Assembly: GCF_001938945.1 (NCBI RefSeq)
Contig: NZ_MKIO01000033.1
Span: forward strand, 94,268 to 158,267
Reading direction: 5' to 3'
DNA length: 64,000 nt
From: Xaviernesmea rhizosphaerae
GTDB lineage: Bacteria > Pseudomonadota > Alphaproteobacteria > Rhizobiales > Rhizobiaceae
Positions 46,060 to 54,746 of this stretch are shown piece after piece. The notes beneath the pieces are model-generated. The model worked only from the letters and a program-made list of their open reading frames with translations. It was not told the DNA's origin and made no database searches. How positions within the stretch are numbered: the first letter of the stretch is position 1; every line of letters starts with the position of its first letter. The translations under genes were made by a program, and so were the position numbers.

Positions 46060-47037
46060 TCACAGCCATCCCTTCCAGCGAAAGATGAAAAACGGAACGA
46101 TGGCCGAGATCAGCATGGTCATAAGCGCCATGGGGTAGCCGAGGTGCCAGTGCAGCTCCGGCATGATCTCGAAATTCATGCCATAGATCGAGGCGACCAG
46201 CGTCGGCGGCAGGAAAACCACGGAGGCGATCGAGAAGATCTTGATGATGGCATTCTGCTCGACGCTGATCAGGCCCAGCGAGGCATCGAGCAGAAAAGTG
46301 ATATTGCCGAAGATGAAGCCGGCATGTTCGGACAGCGACTGGATGTCGCGCGCCACGACCAGCACCAGTGCCTGCGCCTCCTTTTCCTTCTCCATGAACG
46401 GGGCGCTCTGGAGGAAGACGACGAGACGCGCCAGCGAGGCGAGACTGTCGCGCGTCTTGGCGATCAGCCGGTGATGGAGCGCAACATCGAGCAGCCGCGC
46501 CTCCAGATATTGCGGCGGCCGGCGCTTGCGCCCGGTGTTGCGGTCGAACACCTTGAAGGAGAGCGCATCGAGCTTGGCGACAGCCTCTTCCAAGATCTCG
46601 GCCGTGCGATCGACGATGGTTTCCAGCAGCCGCGCAGCCAGGATGACGCCGCTGGGGCAGCCGCCCTGGATGCGCGGCATGGCCGCGCGAAACAGGGCAA
46701 AGGCCCGGGGCTCATCATACCGCACGGTGACCAGCCGATTGCCGGTCAGCACGAAGGCGACATCGGTGAGAACGGGATGTTCGCCCTCGGCGCGGCAGAC
46801 GAGCGAGGCGGTCATGAAGATTGCGCGGTCGGTCATGTAGAGACGGCTCGAAGGCTCGATGTCCTTCAGGTCTTCCCGGGTCGGCACCTCGATGCCGAGC
46901 AGGCGCTCGGCAAGCGCATCCTCCTCGCGCGAGGGCCGCAGAAGATCGATCCAGACGATATCCTCAGGCAGGGCGTCGATCGGATGGGCGGGATCGAGCG
47001 CAAGGCTCTCGCCCCGGGCATCATAGAGCACGATCAT
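46060..47037 (-). CDS. CorA-family magnesium transporter
   Basis: A 325-residue CorA-type pentameric channel for Mg2+ or related divalent ions. The large N-terminal cytoplasmic domain ends in a long helix, followed by two C-terminal transmembrane segments. The signature loop is YGMNFE (the GMN filter) after FSIASVVFLPPTLVASI, with LISAIVPFFIFRWKGWL as the last helix. The start at 47037 (MIVLYDARG) was chosen from family similarity; an in-frame start at 47058 adds seven residues. It could also export ions, as ZntB relatives do, but the GMN motif favours CorA. Confidence 0.9.
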   Translation of the reverse strand: MIVLYDARGESLALDPAHPIDALPEDIVWIDLLRPSREEDALAERLLGIEVPTREDLKDIEPSSRLYMTDRAIFMTASLVCRAEGEHPVLTDVAFVLTGNRLVTVRYDEPRAFALFRAAMPRIQGGCPSGVILAARLLETIVDRTAEILEEAVAKLDALSFKVFDRNTGRKRRPPQYLEARLLDVALHHRLIAKTRDSLASLARLVVFLQSAPFMEKEKEAQALVLVVARDIQSLSEHAGFIFGNITFLLDASLGLISVEQNAIIKIFSIASVVFLPPTLVASIYGMNFEIMPELHWHLGYPMALMTMLISAIVPFFIFRWKGWL

Positions 47038-47604
47038 GCGCCTGCGCTCCACAACCACGAGATCGCCAAGAACGCGGCATGTGCCGGAAAAGAAAAAGGC
47101 AAAGCCGGCATCGGCAAGACCCGCTCTGTCATGGAAAGGCTTTCATCGACGAGGCCATGTGCATCTCCGGCTGAAACAGGCTTGCCCAAAATGCATCATC
47201 CCGTTGGTTTCGACGCGTTGCCCGGAGCGAAGCGGACATGACGTTCAAAGGCCTTGCAACATCCGGCGCCGAAAGCGGCTCAACGCGGAGACCGTCACAT
47301 TCACGCTCTGGCTCGCAGCCCCTGCTCCGGATCGATCCTGATCGCGGCAATCCGGCATCGTCAGAGCGTGACGCGCTCCGATACGCTTGCCGCCGCCCCG
47401 AACGGGAAAGCCCGGCGCCCGCGACCCGGCGTCAAGCGGCGGCGCCAAAGAGCGACACCCGCCGAAAGCGCAGGGCATATGACCCAATGCGGCGACGAAA
47501 TCAACCGCCGCCCGCACCTTTTGCCATGTTTTCGTCGCAGGCGTTAAAGCGGGCGGATGTCGGAAACCCTGTCCTGAGCGGCAGCCAGCACAGGCGGCGA
47601 GGCC
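47038..47604. other. Intergenic region between corA and mrp
   Basis: 567 bp. Several frames stay open on both strands but none has family similarity or a good ribosome site. No repeat module was found. Presumably the corA promoter lies at the left end. Confidence 0.4.
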
Positions 47605-48840
47605 CTATTCGAAGACGATGCGCGGCGCGACCCGTCCCGAATCGGCCGCGCGGGCGGAGACCTGTTCCCAGACCTTGGTGGCGATGGCGCGATAGATGCG
47701 CGCGGGCTCGCCCTCCGGCTCCGACACCACGACCGGCGTTCCGGCGTCCGAGGTCTCGCGGATGCCCATGGTCAGCGGCACGCCGCCGAGGAAGGGCACG
47801 CCGATGCGGTGCGCCTCGCGCTCGGCCCCGCCATGGCCGAAGATATCGTAGCGATTTCCGGTGTCGGGAGCGATGAAATAGCTCATATTCTCGACGATGC
47901 CGAGCACCGGCACCTCGACCTTGCGGAACATGGCAAGGCCCTTGCGCGCATCGATCAGCGCCAGATCCTGCGGGGTGGAAACGATGACGGCCCCGGCCAG
48001 CGGCACTTGCTGGGCCATGGTCAGCTGCGCGTCACCCGTGCCGGGCGGCATGTCGACCACGAGCACGTCGAGATCGCCCCATTGCACCTCGCGTAGCATC
48101 TGCAGCAGCGCCGACTGGATCATCGGCCCGCGCCAGATCATCGCCACCTCCTCATCGACGAGGAAGCCCATGGACATGACCTTGAGTCCGTAATTCTCCA
48201 TCGGGCGGATCAGCTTGCCATCGACCTGCTGCGGCCGGCCGCTGAGCTTGAGCAAGCGCGGCATGGAGGGGCCGTAAATATCCGCGTCGAGAATGCCGAC
48301 CTTCAGCCCATTGGTCTGAAGCGCAAGGGCGAGATTGACCGAGGTGGTGGACTTGCCGACGCCGCCCTTGCCGGAGGCGACCGCGATGATGGCGCCGACG
48401 CCGGGAATGCCGGCCTTCTGCGCCGCCGTCGGCTGGCGCGGAGCGGCTCCGCCGCCTTGAGAGGGGGCCGCATGCGCATGTCCGGTATGGCCGTGGCCCG
48501 CGTGAGAATGGCCCGCATGGGAATGAGCGGTGGGGGAATGAGCGGCAGGGGATGCGGCCGGGGCCGGCCGGGGGGCGACCTGCCCTGCCCGCCGGTCGGC
48601 CGTCAGGGCCACCATGGCGCCCTTTACCCCGGGAAGCTCCTTGACGCAGCGCTCGGCCGCTGCCCTCAGCGGATCGAGTTCGCGGGCGCGCTCGGCGGGA
48701 ACGGTGATCGAGAAATAGACCTTGTCGTCGGAGATGAAGACATCGGAGACAAGGCCCAGATCGACGATATTGCCCTCGAGGTCCGGCCCGCGCACCGCCC
48801 TTAGCGCGTCCAGAACGATCTCCCGCGTGACCTGCGCCAT
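47605..48840 (-). CDS. Mrp/ApbC/NBP35-family iron-sulfur carrier ATPase
   Basis: A 411-residue P-loop protein that carries and transfers Fe-S clusters in the cytoplasm. An N-terminal MIP18/DUF59 domain (1-85) is joined to a deviant Walker A ATPase (AVASGKGGVGKSTT, about 154-167, with the signature Lys) by a linker holding nine His in 23 residues (101-123). LDADIYGPSMPRLL and VVDMPPGTGDAQLT are typical of the family. In the C-terminal part, where many ApbC proteins have CxxC, this one reads ENMSYFIAPDTG and lacks both Cys. The start at 48840 matches the family N-terminus MAQVTREIV. Confidence 0.92.
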   Translation of the reverse strand: MAQVTREIVLDALRAVRGPDLEGNIVDLGLVSDVFISDDKVYFSITVPAERARELDPLRAAAERCVKELPGVKGAMVALTADRRAGQVAPRPAPAASPAAHSPTAHSHAGHSHAGHGHTGHAHAAPSQGGGAAPRQPTAAQKAGIPGVGAIIAVASGKGGVGKSTTSVNLALALQTNGLKVGILDADIYGPSMPRLLKLSGRPQQVDGKLIRPMENYGLKVMSMGFLVDEEVAMIWRGPMIQSALLQMLREVQWGDLDVLVVDMPPGTGDAQLTMAQQVPLAGAVIVSTPQDLALIDARKGLAMFRKVEVPVLGIVENMSYFIAPDTGNRYDIFGHGGAEREAHRIGVPFLGGVPLTMGIRETSDAGTPVVVSEPEGEPARIYRAIATKVWEQVSARAADSGRVAPRIVFE

Positions 48841-49557
48841 GTCCAAACTCCTTGCCTTTGCGTGCTGGGGCTGCCTCTGCCAGAGCCGGCTGTCCCCCGA
48901 TCCGCAGGATGCGCTCCGGGATCGCGCCCTGCGGCGCTGCCCCTTGGTGAGGCTCGTACATAATGGAGGCGGCAGGCCGCGCCAAGAGACCGGGCGCGAG
49001 ACGGAAGGAGCAGATGCGACAAAAGCATGGAAGCAAGAGCGGGCCGGGCGGAGCGCCGGCAAATGGGAGCGCAGGCAAGCGCACCAGTTGACGAAGCGGG
49101 CGGCCTCACCGCAAAGCTTCGATGATGTGCGAAAACAGCCGCAGTCAAAAAAAAGAAAGGCCGCCTTCCGCCCCGGTGTCCGTACATCCGGGAACACCAG
49201 GGCGAAAAGCGGTCTTTTGTTCGCGCTGCCTTCATGGGCGCGCTTTGTTCGTTCAGGCCGGGCGCCGCGCGGATCGACACGCGCCACCCCAAGTCCCCTC
49301 TGGACCTGGTGATAAAGAAGCAGGAAACGTGCCAGATCGAAAGAACGCCTGCGCCAAAGGGCCGCCGCTACAGCATCTATCGCCCAACTCCGCCGCCTGC
49401 CTGCACACTAAGCAAAGCCATGAGGCAGCTGCCCGCTCGACAGGCAGAAGCCGATCAAGCGCGGCGCGATATCTCAGAGTCGCTGCCCGTGCTTGAAGTC
49501 TTTGCATTTTCGCATGTCGTCATCGCAGAACCGGTGGCCAGTTTTCGGTCCGATGCC
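48841..49557. other. Intergenic region between mrp and the LuxR pair
   Basis: 717 bp with no convincing gene. It contains a hairpin at 49169-49204 with a long A-tract nearby, and a repeat at 49521-49560. The left end should hold the mrp promoter. Confidence 0.4.
49148..49204 (-). terminator. Possible terminator or attenuator hairpin
   Basis: CGCCC-x-GGTGT at 49169-49179 pairs with ACACC-x-GGGCG at 49194-49204 (10 pairs, one mismatch). On the minus strand an eight-base T-run follows about 12 nt later. It lies 350 bp past the LuxR pair, so assignment is uncertain. Confidence 0.4.
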
Positions 49558-49560
49558 CTA
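49521..49560 (-). repeat. Module A repeat overlapping a stop codon
   Basis: CATCGCAGAACCGGTGGCCA then GTTTTCGGTCCGATGCCCTA. The last three bases are the complement of the TAG stop of the downstream LuxR gene. The left flank matches the divergent copy at 17745. Confidence 0.65.
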
Positions 49561-50412
49561 GCGGACATAGCCCAGCCGGATAGCCTTGACCACGGCCTGG
49601 GTGCGGTTGACGGCGCCGAGCTTGCGGGTCACGTGATTGAGATAGTGGTTCACCGTATGCTCGGAAAGGCCGATGATCGAGGCGATCTCGGCGCTGGTCT
49701 TGCCGGCCGCCGTCCAGTTCAGACATTCGATCTCACGTTCGGTGAGTTCGAGTCCATTGTCGCGCAGCACCACGCCGATTTCGGCGAGGCGATTGTAGAC
49801 ATGGATCGAAATCATCTGCAGTTCCATGAGTTCGGCCATGGAAAAGCTGTGCCGTGCACCGAGAAAAATGACGACCCCCCGGCTGCCATCAGCATAATGG
49901 ACCGGAAAATAGTTCGACTGCTCGATCTGGTGAACAGCCAGGATCTTCATATGCTGGGCGAGTTCTTCGCTCGGCACGCTTTGCCGATACCAGTCGTCCA
50001 GGTCGAACTGGAAGGGCGTGGCGGTTTCCCGCAGCCTTTTCATGCCGCCGCTCGAATGCAGCAGGCCGGCCTTGTCATAATGCGCGGTCAGCTCGACCGG
50101 AACATTGGAAACGATCGAGGCGCCCGCCAGCGTCTCCATTTCCACGGTCGGGACGCGGGCGATCATGAAGTAGCGGAAGCCGAAGGCCTGAGCCTTACGC
50201 TTCATGAAGCGGATGACATCGAATTGCGTGCGCAGTTGCGCAACTTCGCTCGCCATCTGCTCTGGTCTGGCCGACTGCTCCGGCCGGGCAGGCTGCTCTT
50301 GCACAGCGTCGCCGGCCGCCGGTTTCTGGTCGATCATATCCTGCTCAGTCTTTCCCCGCGCGTTTTTTTCCGGGCGACGCGCAGGGGCGCCGTCCGTCGT
50401 CTTGCCCGACAT
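49558..50412 (-). CDS. LuxR-type regulator, second of a coupled pair
   Basis: A 284-residue transcription factor. The N-terminal 35 residues are Pro/Ala/Glu rich. An autoinducer-binding-like alpha/beta domain follows (about 45-215; FRYFMIARVP, YFPVHYADGSRGVVIFLG), and a GerE-type helix-turn-helix ends the protein (LTEREIECLNWTAAGKT, then IIGLSEHTVNHYLNHVTRKLG). Only some of the acyl-homoserine-lactone binding residues seem present, so it is probably a solo or non-AHL regulator. Its ATG overlaps the TGA of the upstream paralogue by one base (TGATG). The arrangement resembles VisN-VisR, the motility master regulators of rhizobia, but I cannot confirm that identity. The stop lies in a palindromic repeat. 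Confidence 0.75.
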   Translation of the reverse strand: MSGKTTDGAPARRPEKNARGKTEQDMIDQKPAAGDAVQEQPARPEQSARPEQMASEVAQLRTQFDVIRFMKRKAQAFGFRYFMIARVPTVEMETLAGASIVSNVPVELTAHYDKAGLLHSSGGMKRLRETATPFQFDLDDWYRQSVPSEELAQHMKILAVHQIEQSNYFPVHYADGSRGVVIFLGARHSFSMAELMELQMISIHVYNRLAEIGVVLRDNGLELTEREIECLNWTAAGKTSAEIASIIGLSEHTVNHYLNHVTRKLGAVNRTQAVVKAIRLGYVR

Positions 50413-51134
50413 CAGTGAATCAAGCCCGCACGCATAGCCTGCGCCACGGTCTGCACGCGATTGACCGTGTTCAGCTTGCGGCTGGCGCGATTGAGGTAAT
50501 GATTGATGGTATATTCCGACAGATTGAGGATCTGCGCCATTTCCAGCGTCGTCTTGCCGGCCGCAGCCCAGCTCAGGCACTCGATCTCGCGGCGCGACAG
50601 CCGCTCGCCGGCGATCTGCTCGCGCCGAATGGCGCACAGCCTGGCGAAAAGATCGGCAGCGGTGAAAGTGAGGATCTTCATCTCCTCATGACTGACAGGC
50701 TCGCGGTCGCCACCGAAGCCGACCACGCCGCACTGGCCGCGCGCATCATGCACCGGAATATAGATGCCGCGCTTCAGGCGCGCATGCGCGAAAAACTCGA
50801 GGGCAGCATCGCTCTTCTCATCTTTGCGCGGGAGCAGACCGATGTCGAAGACGAAGGGAACGGTGGAGCGGCGAAGGCGCTTGATGATCGGGCTGCCGGT
50901 AAACAGGCTCGCGGCATCATAGCGGCGCAGCAGCGTCGCCGGCCAGTCCGTCATCATCACAACCTCTGAAAGCTGGCGCACCGTGGCGCCGGGCAAGGCC
51001 ATCACCAGAAAGTGACGAAAGCGATGTGCCATGACCAGGCTTTGAAGCGTCGTGAAAATGTCCGCCTCCGTCGTCGGCGGCTCGGTGCGGCTGGCAATTT
51101 CCAGCGCCCCTCGGTCCTGTCTCGTGACGTCCAT
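50412..51134 (-). CDS. LuxR-type regulator, first of a coupled pair
   Basis: A 240-residue paralogue of the next gene. An N-terminal ligand-like domain (about 25-165; HRFRHFLVMALPG, RGIYIPVHDARGQCGVVGFGG) precedes a GerE helix-turn-helix (LSRREIECLSWAAAGKT, then ILNLSEYTINHYLNRASRKLN). The two HTH regions are closely similar, which points to tandem duplication. A heterodimer, as for VisN/VisR, is an attractive inference. The ATG at 51134 follows GAGGG at good spacing; an in-frame TTG lies 12 nt upstream. The gap to the IclR gene is 168 bp. Confidence 0.75.
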   Translation of the reverse strand: MDVTRQDRGALEIASRTEPPTTEADIFTTLQSLVMAHRFRHFLVMALPGATVRQLSEVVMMTDWPATLLRRYDAASLFTGSPIIKRLRRSTVPFVFDIGLLPRKDEKSDAALEFFAHARLKRGIYIPVHDARGQCGVVGFGGDREPVSHEEMKILTFTAADLFARLCAIRREQIAGERLSRREIECLSWAAAGKTTLEMAQILNLSEYTINHYLNRASRKLNTVNRVQTVAQAMRAGLIH

Positions 51135-51302
51135 GAAGACCCTCAAACTTTACCGCATGCGTCGATCCCGTCCCAGATTCGACATCATCCGCTATTAACA
51201 GCTTACATTGTCTGATGACAGATATCGCGTCCGCCGCCTGTCATAAAGGGGGCGCAACGTACGATTTCCGTCGTGTTTCCTGCAGTTTCAACCGGTCTTT
51301 AT

Positions 51303-52145
51303 TCAGAAACCGCGCATATCCGGTCCAAGTGCGACCGATAGATCATCGCTAAGCGCTCGGGCGGCCGAAGAAACGGCACCAGACCACGCTTCAAGCTGCT
51401 CCATGCTGACACGGTAAGCAGGTCCCGTCACGGACAGCCCCCCGACGAGATTGCCCTGCACACTATGCACAGGCGCCGCCACGCAGCGAATCTCCTTTTC
51501 GTGTTCTTCCCGGTCGAAAGCATAACCGCATCGGCGAATCGCCTCCAGATCGCACAAAAGCGACGAGCGGCTGGAATGGGTATTGGCCGTGAATCGCTCG
51601 AAGACCATGCACGAAAGAAGCGAGTCGAGCGCCGCAGGCGGCAGAGCCGAAAGGGCGGCCTTGCCAAGTCCGGTACAGTAAGCCGGCGCGGAGCGCCCGA
51701 TGCGCGAGTCCATCCGCACGGTCTGGCGGCTCTCCACCTTGTCGATATAGACGATCTCGACACCGGAGAGAATGCCGACATGCACCGTCTCGCCCGTCGC
51801 ATCATGCAGCCGGCTCAGATAGGGACGCGCCAGCGTCTTCACATCGTTGCGGCTCCAAGCGCGATGCGCCAGCTTGAGCAGGCGCAGGCCCGGCTCGTAG
51901 CTCAGATCCGGTCGCTGACGCAGCAGGCCTTCGGCGACGAGATGGCAGAGCTGCCGGTGCAACGATCCGCGCGGCTGGCCGCAGCGATGCAGGAGATCAG
52001 TGAGCCGCAGCGGACGGTCGGCCATGGCCACAAGCTCCAGAAGCGCCATGGCCTTGCCCAGCGTCCCCGTGGCGCTCCGGGCGGCGGCATCCTGCCCCGC
52101 ATCGTCTTTCTCGCCTGCCGCCATCGGCCGAGCCGCCCTTTCCAT
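51303..52145 (-). CDS. IclR-family transcriptional regulator
   Basis: A 280-residue regulator, divergent from the sugar-acid operon at 52412 and very likely its controller. The winged helix-turn-helix (about 32-95; ALLELVAMADRPLRLTDLL, QPRGSLHRQLCHL) is followed by the IclR effector domain (about 110-275) with YIDKVESRQTVRMDSRIG, AYCTGLGKAALS and a CAAPVHS-like VAAPVHSVQGNLVGGLSV. IclR proteins bind small acids such as sugar acids or keto acids. The start is uncertain: 52145 is my choice, 52124 is possible, and the frame is open to 52397. A palindromic operator candidate lies at 52341-52377, near the operon start. Confidence 0.85.
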   Translation of the reverse strand: MERAARPMAAGEKDDAGQDAAARSATGTLGKAMALLELVAMADRPLRLTDLLHRCGQPRGSLHRQLCHLVAEGLLRQRPDLSYEPGLRLLKLAHRAWSRNDVKTLARPYLSRLHDATGETVHVGILSGVEIVYIDKVESRQTVRMDSRIGRSAPAYCTGLGKAALSALPPAALDSLLSCMVFERFTANTHSSRSSLLCDLEAIRRCGYAFDREEHEKEIRCVAAPVHSVQGNLVGGLSVTGPAYRVSMEQLEAWSGAVSSAARALSDDLSVALGPDMRGF

Positions 52146-52340
52146 GCGCACTGGACTATCGGGATGCGCCAGATTTCCGTCTTCAGAGCGGATCGTCCCG
52201 AAGCCGGCTTGATGCTTGTCCGTCCGCAATCCGCGCAGTCTGTCAAACCAGTACCCCAGCCAGGACCCGAGCGCGTCATCACGCCAGCGGACGCGGCCTG
52301 TCATGCTGCCAGCCTTGACAAGGCGTCCTGTCACGGCAGA

Positions 52341-52377
52341 TATTCCAGATAACAGAAGTATATTCCATATAATGGAA
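52341..52377 (+). promoter_or_regulatory. Candidate IclR operator covering the operon -10 box
   Basis: A perfect palindrome TTCCAT-ATA-ATGGAA at 52363-52377 contains TATAAT at 52368-52373. The half-site TATTCCA at 52361 is repeated at 52341, exactly 20 bp (two helical turns) upstream. The ATG of the first operon gene is 35 bp downstream. Binding here would cover the promoter. Confidence 0.6.
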
Positions 52378-52411
52378 CAGTTGGCGATAATGCGCAAGGG
52401 AGGCGCGCCCG

Positions 52412-53185
52412 ATGAGCAAAACCGTCTGCGCGCATCATCCCGATCTTTCGGGGTGCGGCGTGCTGATCACCGGCGGCGCGTCGGGCATCGGTGCGGCGCT
52501 CGTGGAGGGCTTCGCCCGACAGGGCGCCCGCGTCGCCTTCATCGACATTGATGCATCAGCGGCGCAGGCGCTGGTTGAACGGCTTTCGCCGGGCCTTGCC
52601 CATCCGCCGCTCTTTCTCCATGCGGATCTCAGAGACACGGTGCGCCTGCACGCTTGCGTCAGGCAAGCGGCAGAGCAGCTCGGCGGGCTGCGCGTGCTGG
52701 TCAACAATGCCGCGCGCGACGACCGCCATGATCTGGAGACGATGGAGGAGGCGGACTGGGACGAGGCGCTGGACATCAATCTCAAGCCGCTCCTCTTCAC
52801 CGCCAAGGCCGCCGCGCCCTATCTGCAAGCCTCGGGTGCCGGCGCCATCGTCAATTTCTCATCGATCGCCTACCTCCTGAACATGGGGGAGCTGCCCGCC
52901 TACAGCGCCGCCAAGGCCGGCATCATCGGGCTGACGAAATCGCTGGCCGGACGGCTGGGACCGAAAGGCATCCGGGTCAACGCGCTCCTGCCGGGCATGG
53001 TGGTGACCGAGCGGCAGAAGGCGCTCTGGCTGACCGACGGCGCGATCGCCGCCATGATCGACCGGCAATGCATCAAACGCAGCCTGGTGGCCGACGACAT
53101 GGTCGGCCCCTGCCTGTTTCTCGCCTCGCAAGGCGCTGCGGCGCTGACGGCGCAGGCCATCATCGTGGACGGAGGGGTTTTGTGA
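52412..53185 (+). CDS. Short-chain dehydrogenase, probable sugar dehydrogenase
   Basis: A 257-residue NAD(P)-dependent SDR. The Rossmann motif is LITGGASGIGAALVEGF. Other family marks are VNNAARDDRH (NNA motif), NFSSIAY with the catalytic Ser, and YSAAKAGIIGLTKSLA with the YxxxK pair. The C-terminus IIVDGGVL is standard. In this operon it should oxidise an aldose such as D-galactose or a related sugar to the lactone, with the SMP-30 protein next. AAGGGAGG lies 8 nt before the ATG. The stop overlaps the dgoK start (GTGA). The substrate is inferred from context only. Confidence 0.85.
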   Translation: MSKTVCAHHPDLSGCGVLITGGASGIGAALVEGFARQGARVAFIDIDASAAQALVERLSPGLAHPPLFLHADLRDTVRLHACVRQAAEQLGGLRVLVNNAARDDRHDLETMEEADWDEALDINLKPLLFTAKAAAPYLQASGAGAIVNFSSIAYLLNMGELPAYSAAKAGIIGLTKSLAGRLGPKGIRVNALLPGMVVTERQKALWLTDGAIAAMIDRQCIKRSLVADDMVGPCLFLASQGAAALTAQAIIVDGGVL

Positions 53186-54102
53186 CGACTGAGGCAATCT
53201 ATGCGGCGGTGGACTGGGGCACGACCAGCTTCCGCCTCTGGCTGATCGGCGCGGACGGCACGCCGCTGGCCGAGCGGCGCGCGGGCGAAGGCATGACCAC
53301 GGCAGCGCAAGAAGGCTTTTCCGCCGTTCTGGAGCGGCATCTGGCCGCGCTGGACGCGCCGGCCCATCTGCCGGTAATGATCTGCGGCATGGCCGGCGCG
53401 CGCCAGGGCTGGATGGATGCCGGCTATCTCGACGTGCCGGCCCGGCTCGACGCGATCGTCGGCCGCGCGGTCACCGTCCCCGACCCCAACCGCGACATCC
53501 GCATTCTGCCGGGTCTTGCGCAACGGCTCGAAGCGGCGCCGGACGTGATGCGCGGCGAGGAAACCCAGCTTATGGGGGCGGCGGGCGATCTCGGGCCCGG
53601 CAGCCATCTCCTGTGCATGCCCGGAACCCATTCCAAATGGGTGCGCCTGCGCGACGGGGCGGTCGAGGGCTTCTCGACCTTCATGACCGGCGAGCTCTTC
53701 GACGTCATCGGCAAACAGTCGATCCTGCGCCATGCGATCGAGGGGGCAGGCCCCTTCGACGGCAGCCATCCGGCTTTTCTCGATGCGGTGAAGACCGCCT
53801 GCATCTCGTCGGCGCGCTTCAGCAACCTGGTATTCTCGCTGCGCTCGGGCCAGCTTCTACATGGCCTGGATGCGACCTCGGCCAAGGCCCGGCTCTCGGG
53901 CCTTCTGATCGGGCTTGAAATCGCCGGCGCGCGCGACACCGCGCCGGATGCTCTCCATGTGCAGCTCATCGCGTCGGGCGCCATGGCGGCGCTCTATACG
54001 GCGGCGCTCGAGGCCGCCACGCTTGGCGCCACGGTGATCGATGCCGATCAGGCTGTGCGCCGAGGGCTGCATGCCGCCGCCAGCGCCGTCTGGCCATCTT
54101 GA
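53182..54102 (+). CDS. dgoK: 2-dehydro-3-deoxygalactonokinase
   Basis: Phosphorylates 2-keto-3-deoxy-galactonate with ATP, 306 residues. It belongs to the DgoK family, which has an actin-like ATPase fold. It begins IYAAVDWGTTSFRLWLIG, the phosphate-1 motif, and contains MICGMAGARQGW, RGEETQLMGA, MPGTHSKWV and TFMTGELFDVI, all family hallmarks. Translation starts at GTG 53182 inside the SDR stop (GTGA), with GGAGGGG upstream. dgoA follows after 8 bp. No dgoD (galactonate dehydratase) is present in the cluster, so that step must be encoded elsewhere. Confidence 0.9.
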   Translation: MTTEAIYAAVDWGTTSFRLWLIGADGTPLAERRAGEGMTTAAQEGFSAVLERHLAALDAPAHLPVMICGMAGARQGWMDAGYLDVPARLDAIVGRAVTVPDPNRDIRILPGLAQRLEAAPDVMRGEETQLMGAAGDLGPGSHLLCMPGTHSKWVRLRDGAVEGFSTFMTGELFDVIGKQSILRHAIEGAGPFDGSHPAFLDAVKTACISSARFSNLVFSLRSGQLLHGLDATSAKARLSGLLIGLEIAGARDTAPDALHVQLIASGAMAALYTAALEAATLGATVIDADQAVRRGLHAAASAVWPS

Positions 54103-54110
54103 GGAGTGTT

Positions 54111-54746
54111 ATGATGTCCCGTATTCCCTTTCCGCCCATGCGCTATCCGCTGGTCGCTATTCTGCGCGGCCTGAAGCCGGAGGAGGCCGAGGCCGTCGTC
54201 GGCACGCTGCTGGAGGCAGGCCTGCGCGCCATCGAGATCCCGCTCAATTCGCCGGATCCCTTCCGCTCGATCGAAATCGCCGCGAAAATGGCGCCGAAGG
54301 ATGCGCTGATCGGCGCCGGCACGGTGCTGACCACGGAGGATGTCGATCGGCTCGATCAGGTCGGCGGCCGTCTCTTCGTCTCGCCCAATGTCGATGCGCC
54401 CGTGATCGCGCATGCCGCTTCCAAGGGCATGGTGACGCTGCCCGGCGTCTTCACGCCGACGGAAGCTCTGGCTGCCGCCCGGGCCGGCGCGACCGGTCTG
54501 AAGTTCTTTCCCGCCAGCGTGCTCGGCGCTTCCGGCATCTCCGCCATCCGCGCGGTCCTGCCGAAGGAGCTGGAGATCGCGGCCGTCGGTGGAGTCTCGG
54601 AGACCGACTTCGCCGACTATGCGAAGATCGGGGTCAAGAGCTTCGGCCTCGGCTCCAGCCTGTTCAAACCCGGGATGACGGCGACGGAGGTGCGCGCACG
54701 CGCCGACGCGACCATCAAGGCCTATGACGCCGTCTACGGAGCATGA
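54111..54746 (+). CDS. dgoA: 2-dehydro-3-deoxy-6-phosphogalactonate aldolase
   Basis: Class I aldolase cleaving 2-keto-3-deoxy-6-phosphogalactonate to pyruvate and glyceraldehyde 3-phosphate, 211 residues. PLVAILRGLKPEEA and RAIEIPLNSPDPF are family-specific, and GLKFFPASVLG contains the Schiff-base Lys. FVSPNVDAPV and VTLPGVFTPTEA complete the TIM barrel. GAGGAG precedes tandem ATG codons at 54111 and 54114; I chose the first. The stop overlaps the start of the lactonase gene (ATGA). KDPG aldolase (Eda) is a relative, but RGL-x-P and the neighbour dgoK favour DgoA. Confidence 0.9.
   Translation: MMSRIPFPPMRYPLVAILRGLKPEEAEAVVGTLLEAGLRAIEIPLNSPDPFRSIEIAAKMAPKDALIGAGTVLTTEDVDRLDQVGGRLFVSPNVDAPVIAHAASKGMVTLPGVFTPTEALAAARAGATGLKFFPASVLGASGISAIRAVLPKELEIAAVGGVSETDFADYAKIGVKSFGLGSSLFKPGMTATEVRARADATIKAYDAVYGA

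Noticed and set aside
49234..50418. Plus-strand frame of 394 residues opposite the LuxR gene
   Set aside because: It is antisense to a gene with clear HTH and coupling signals. No family match.
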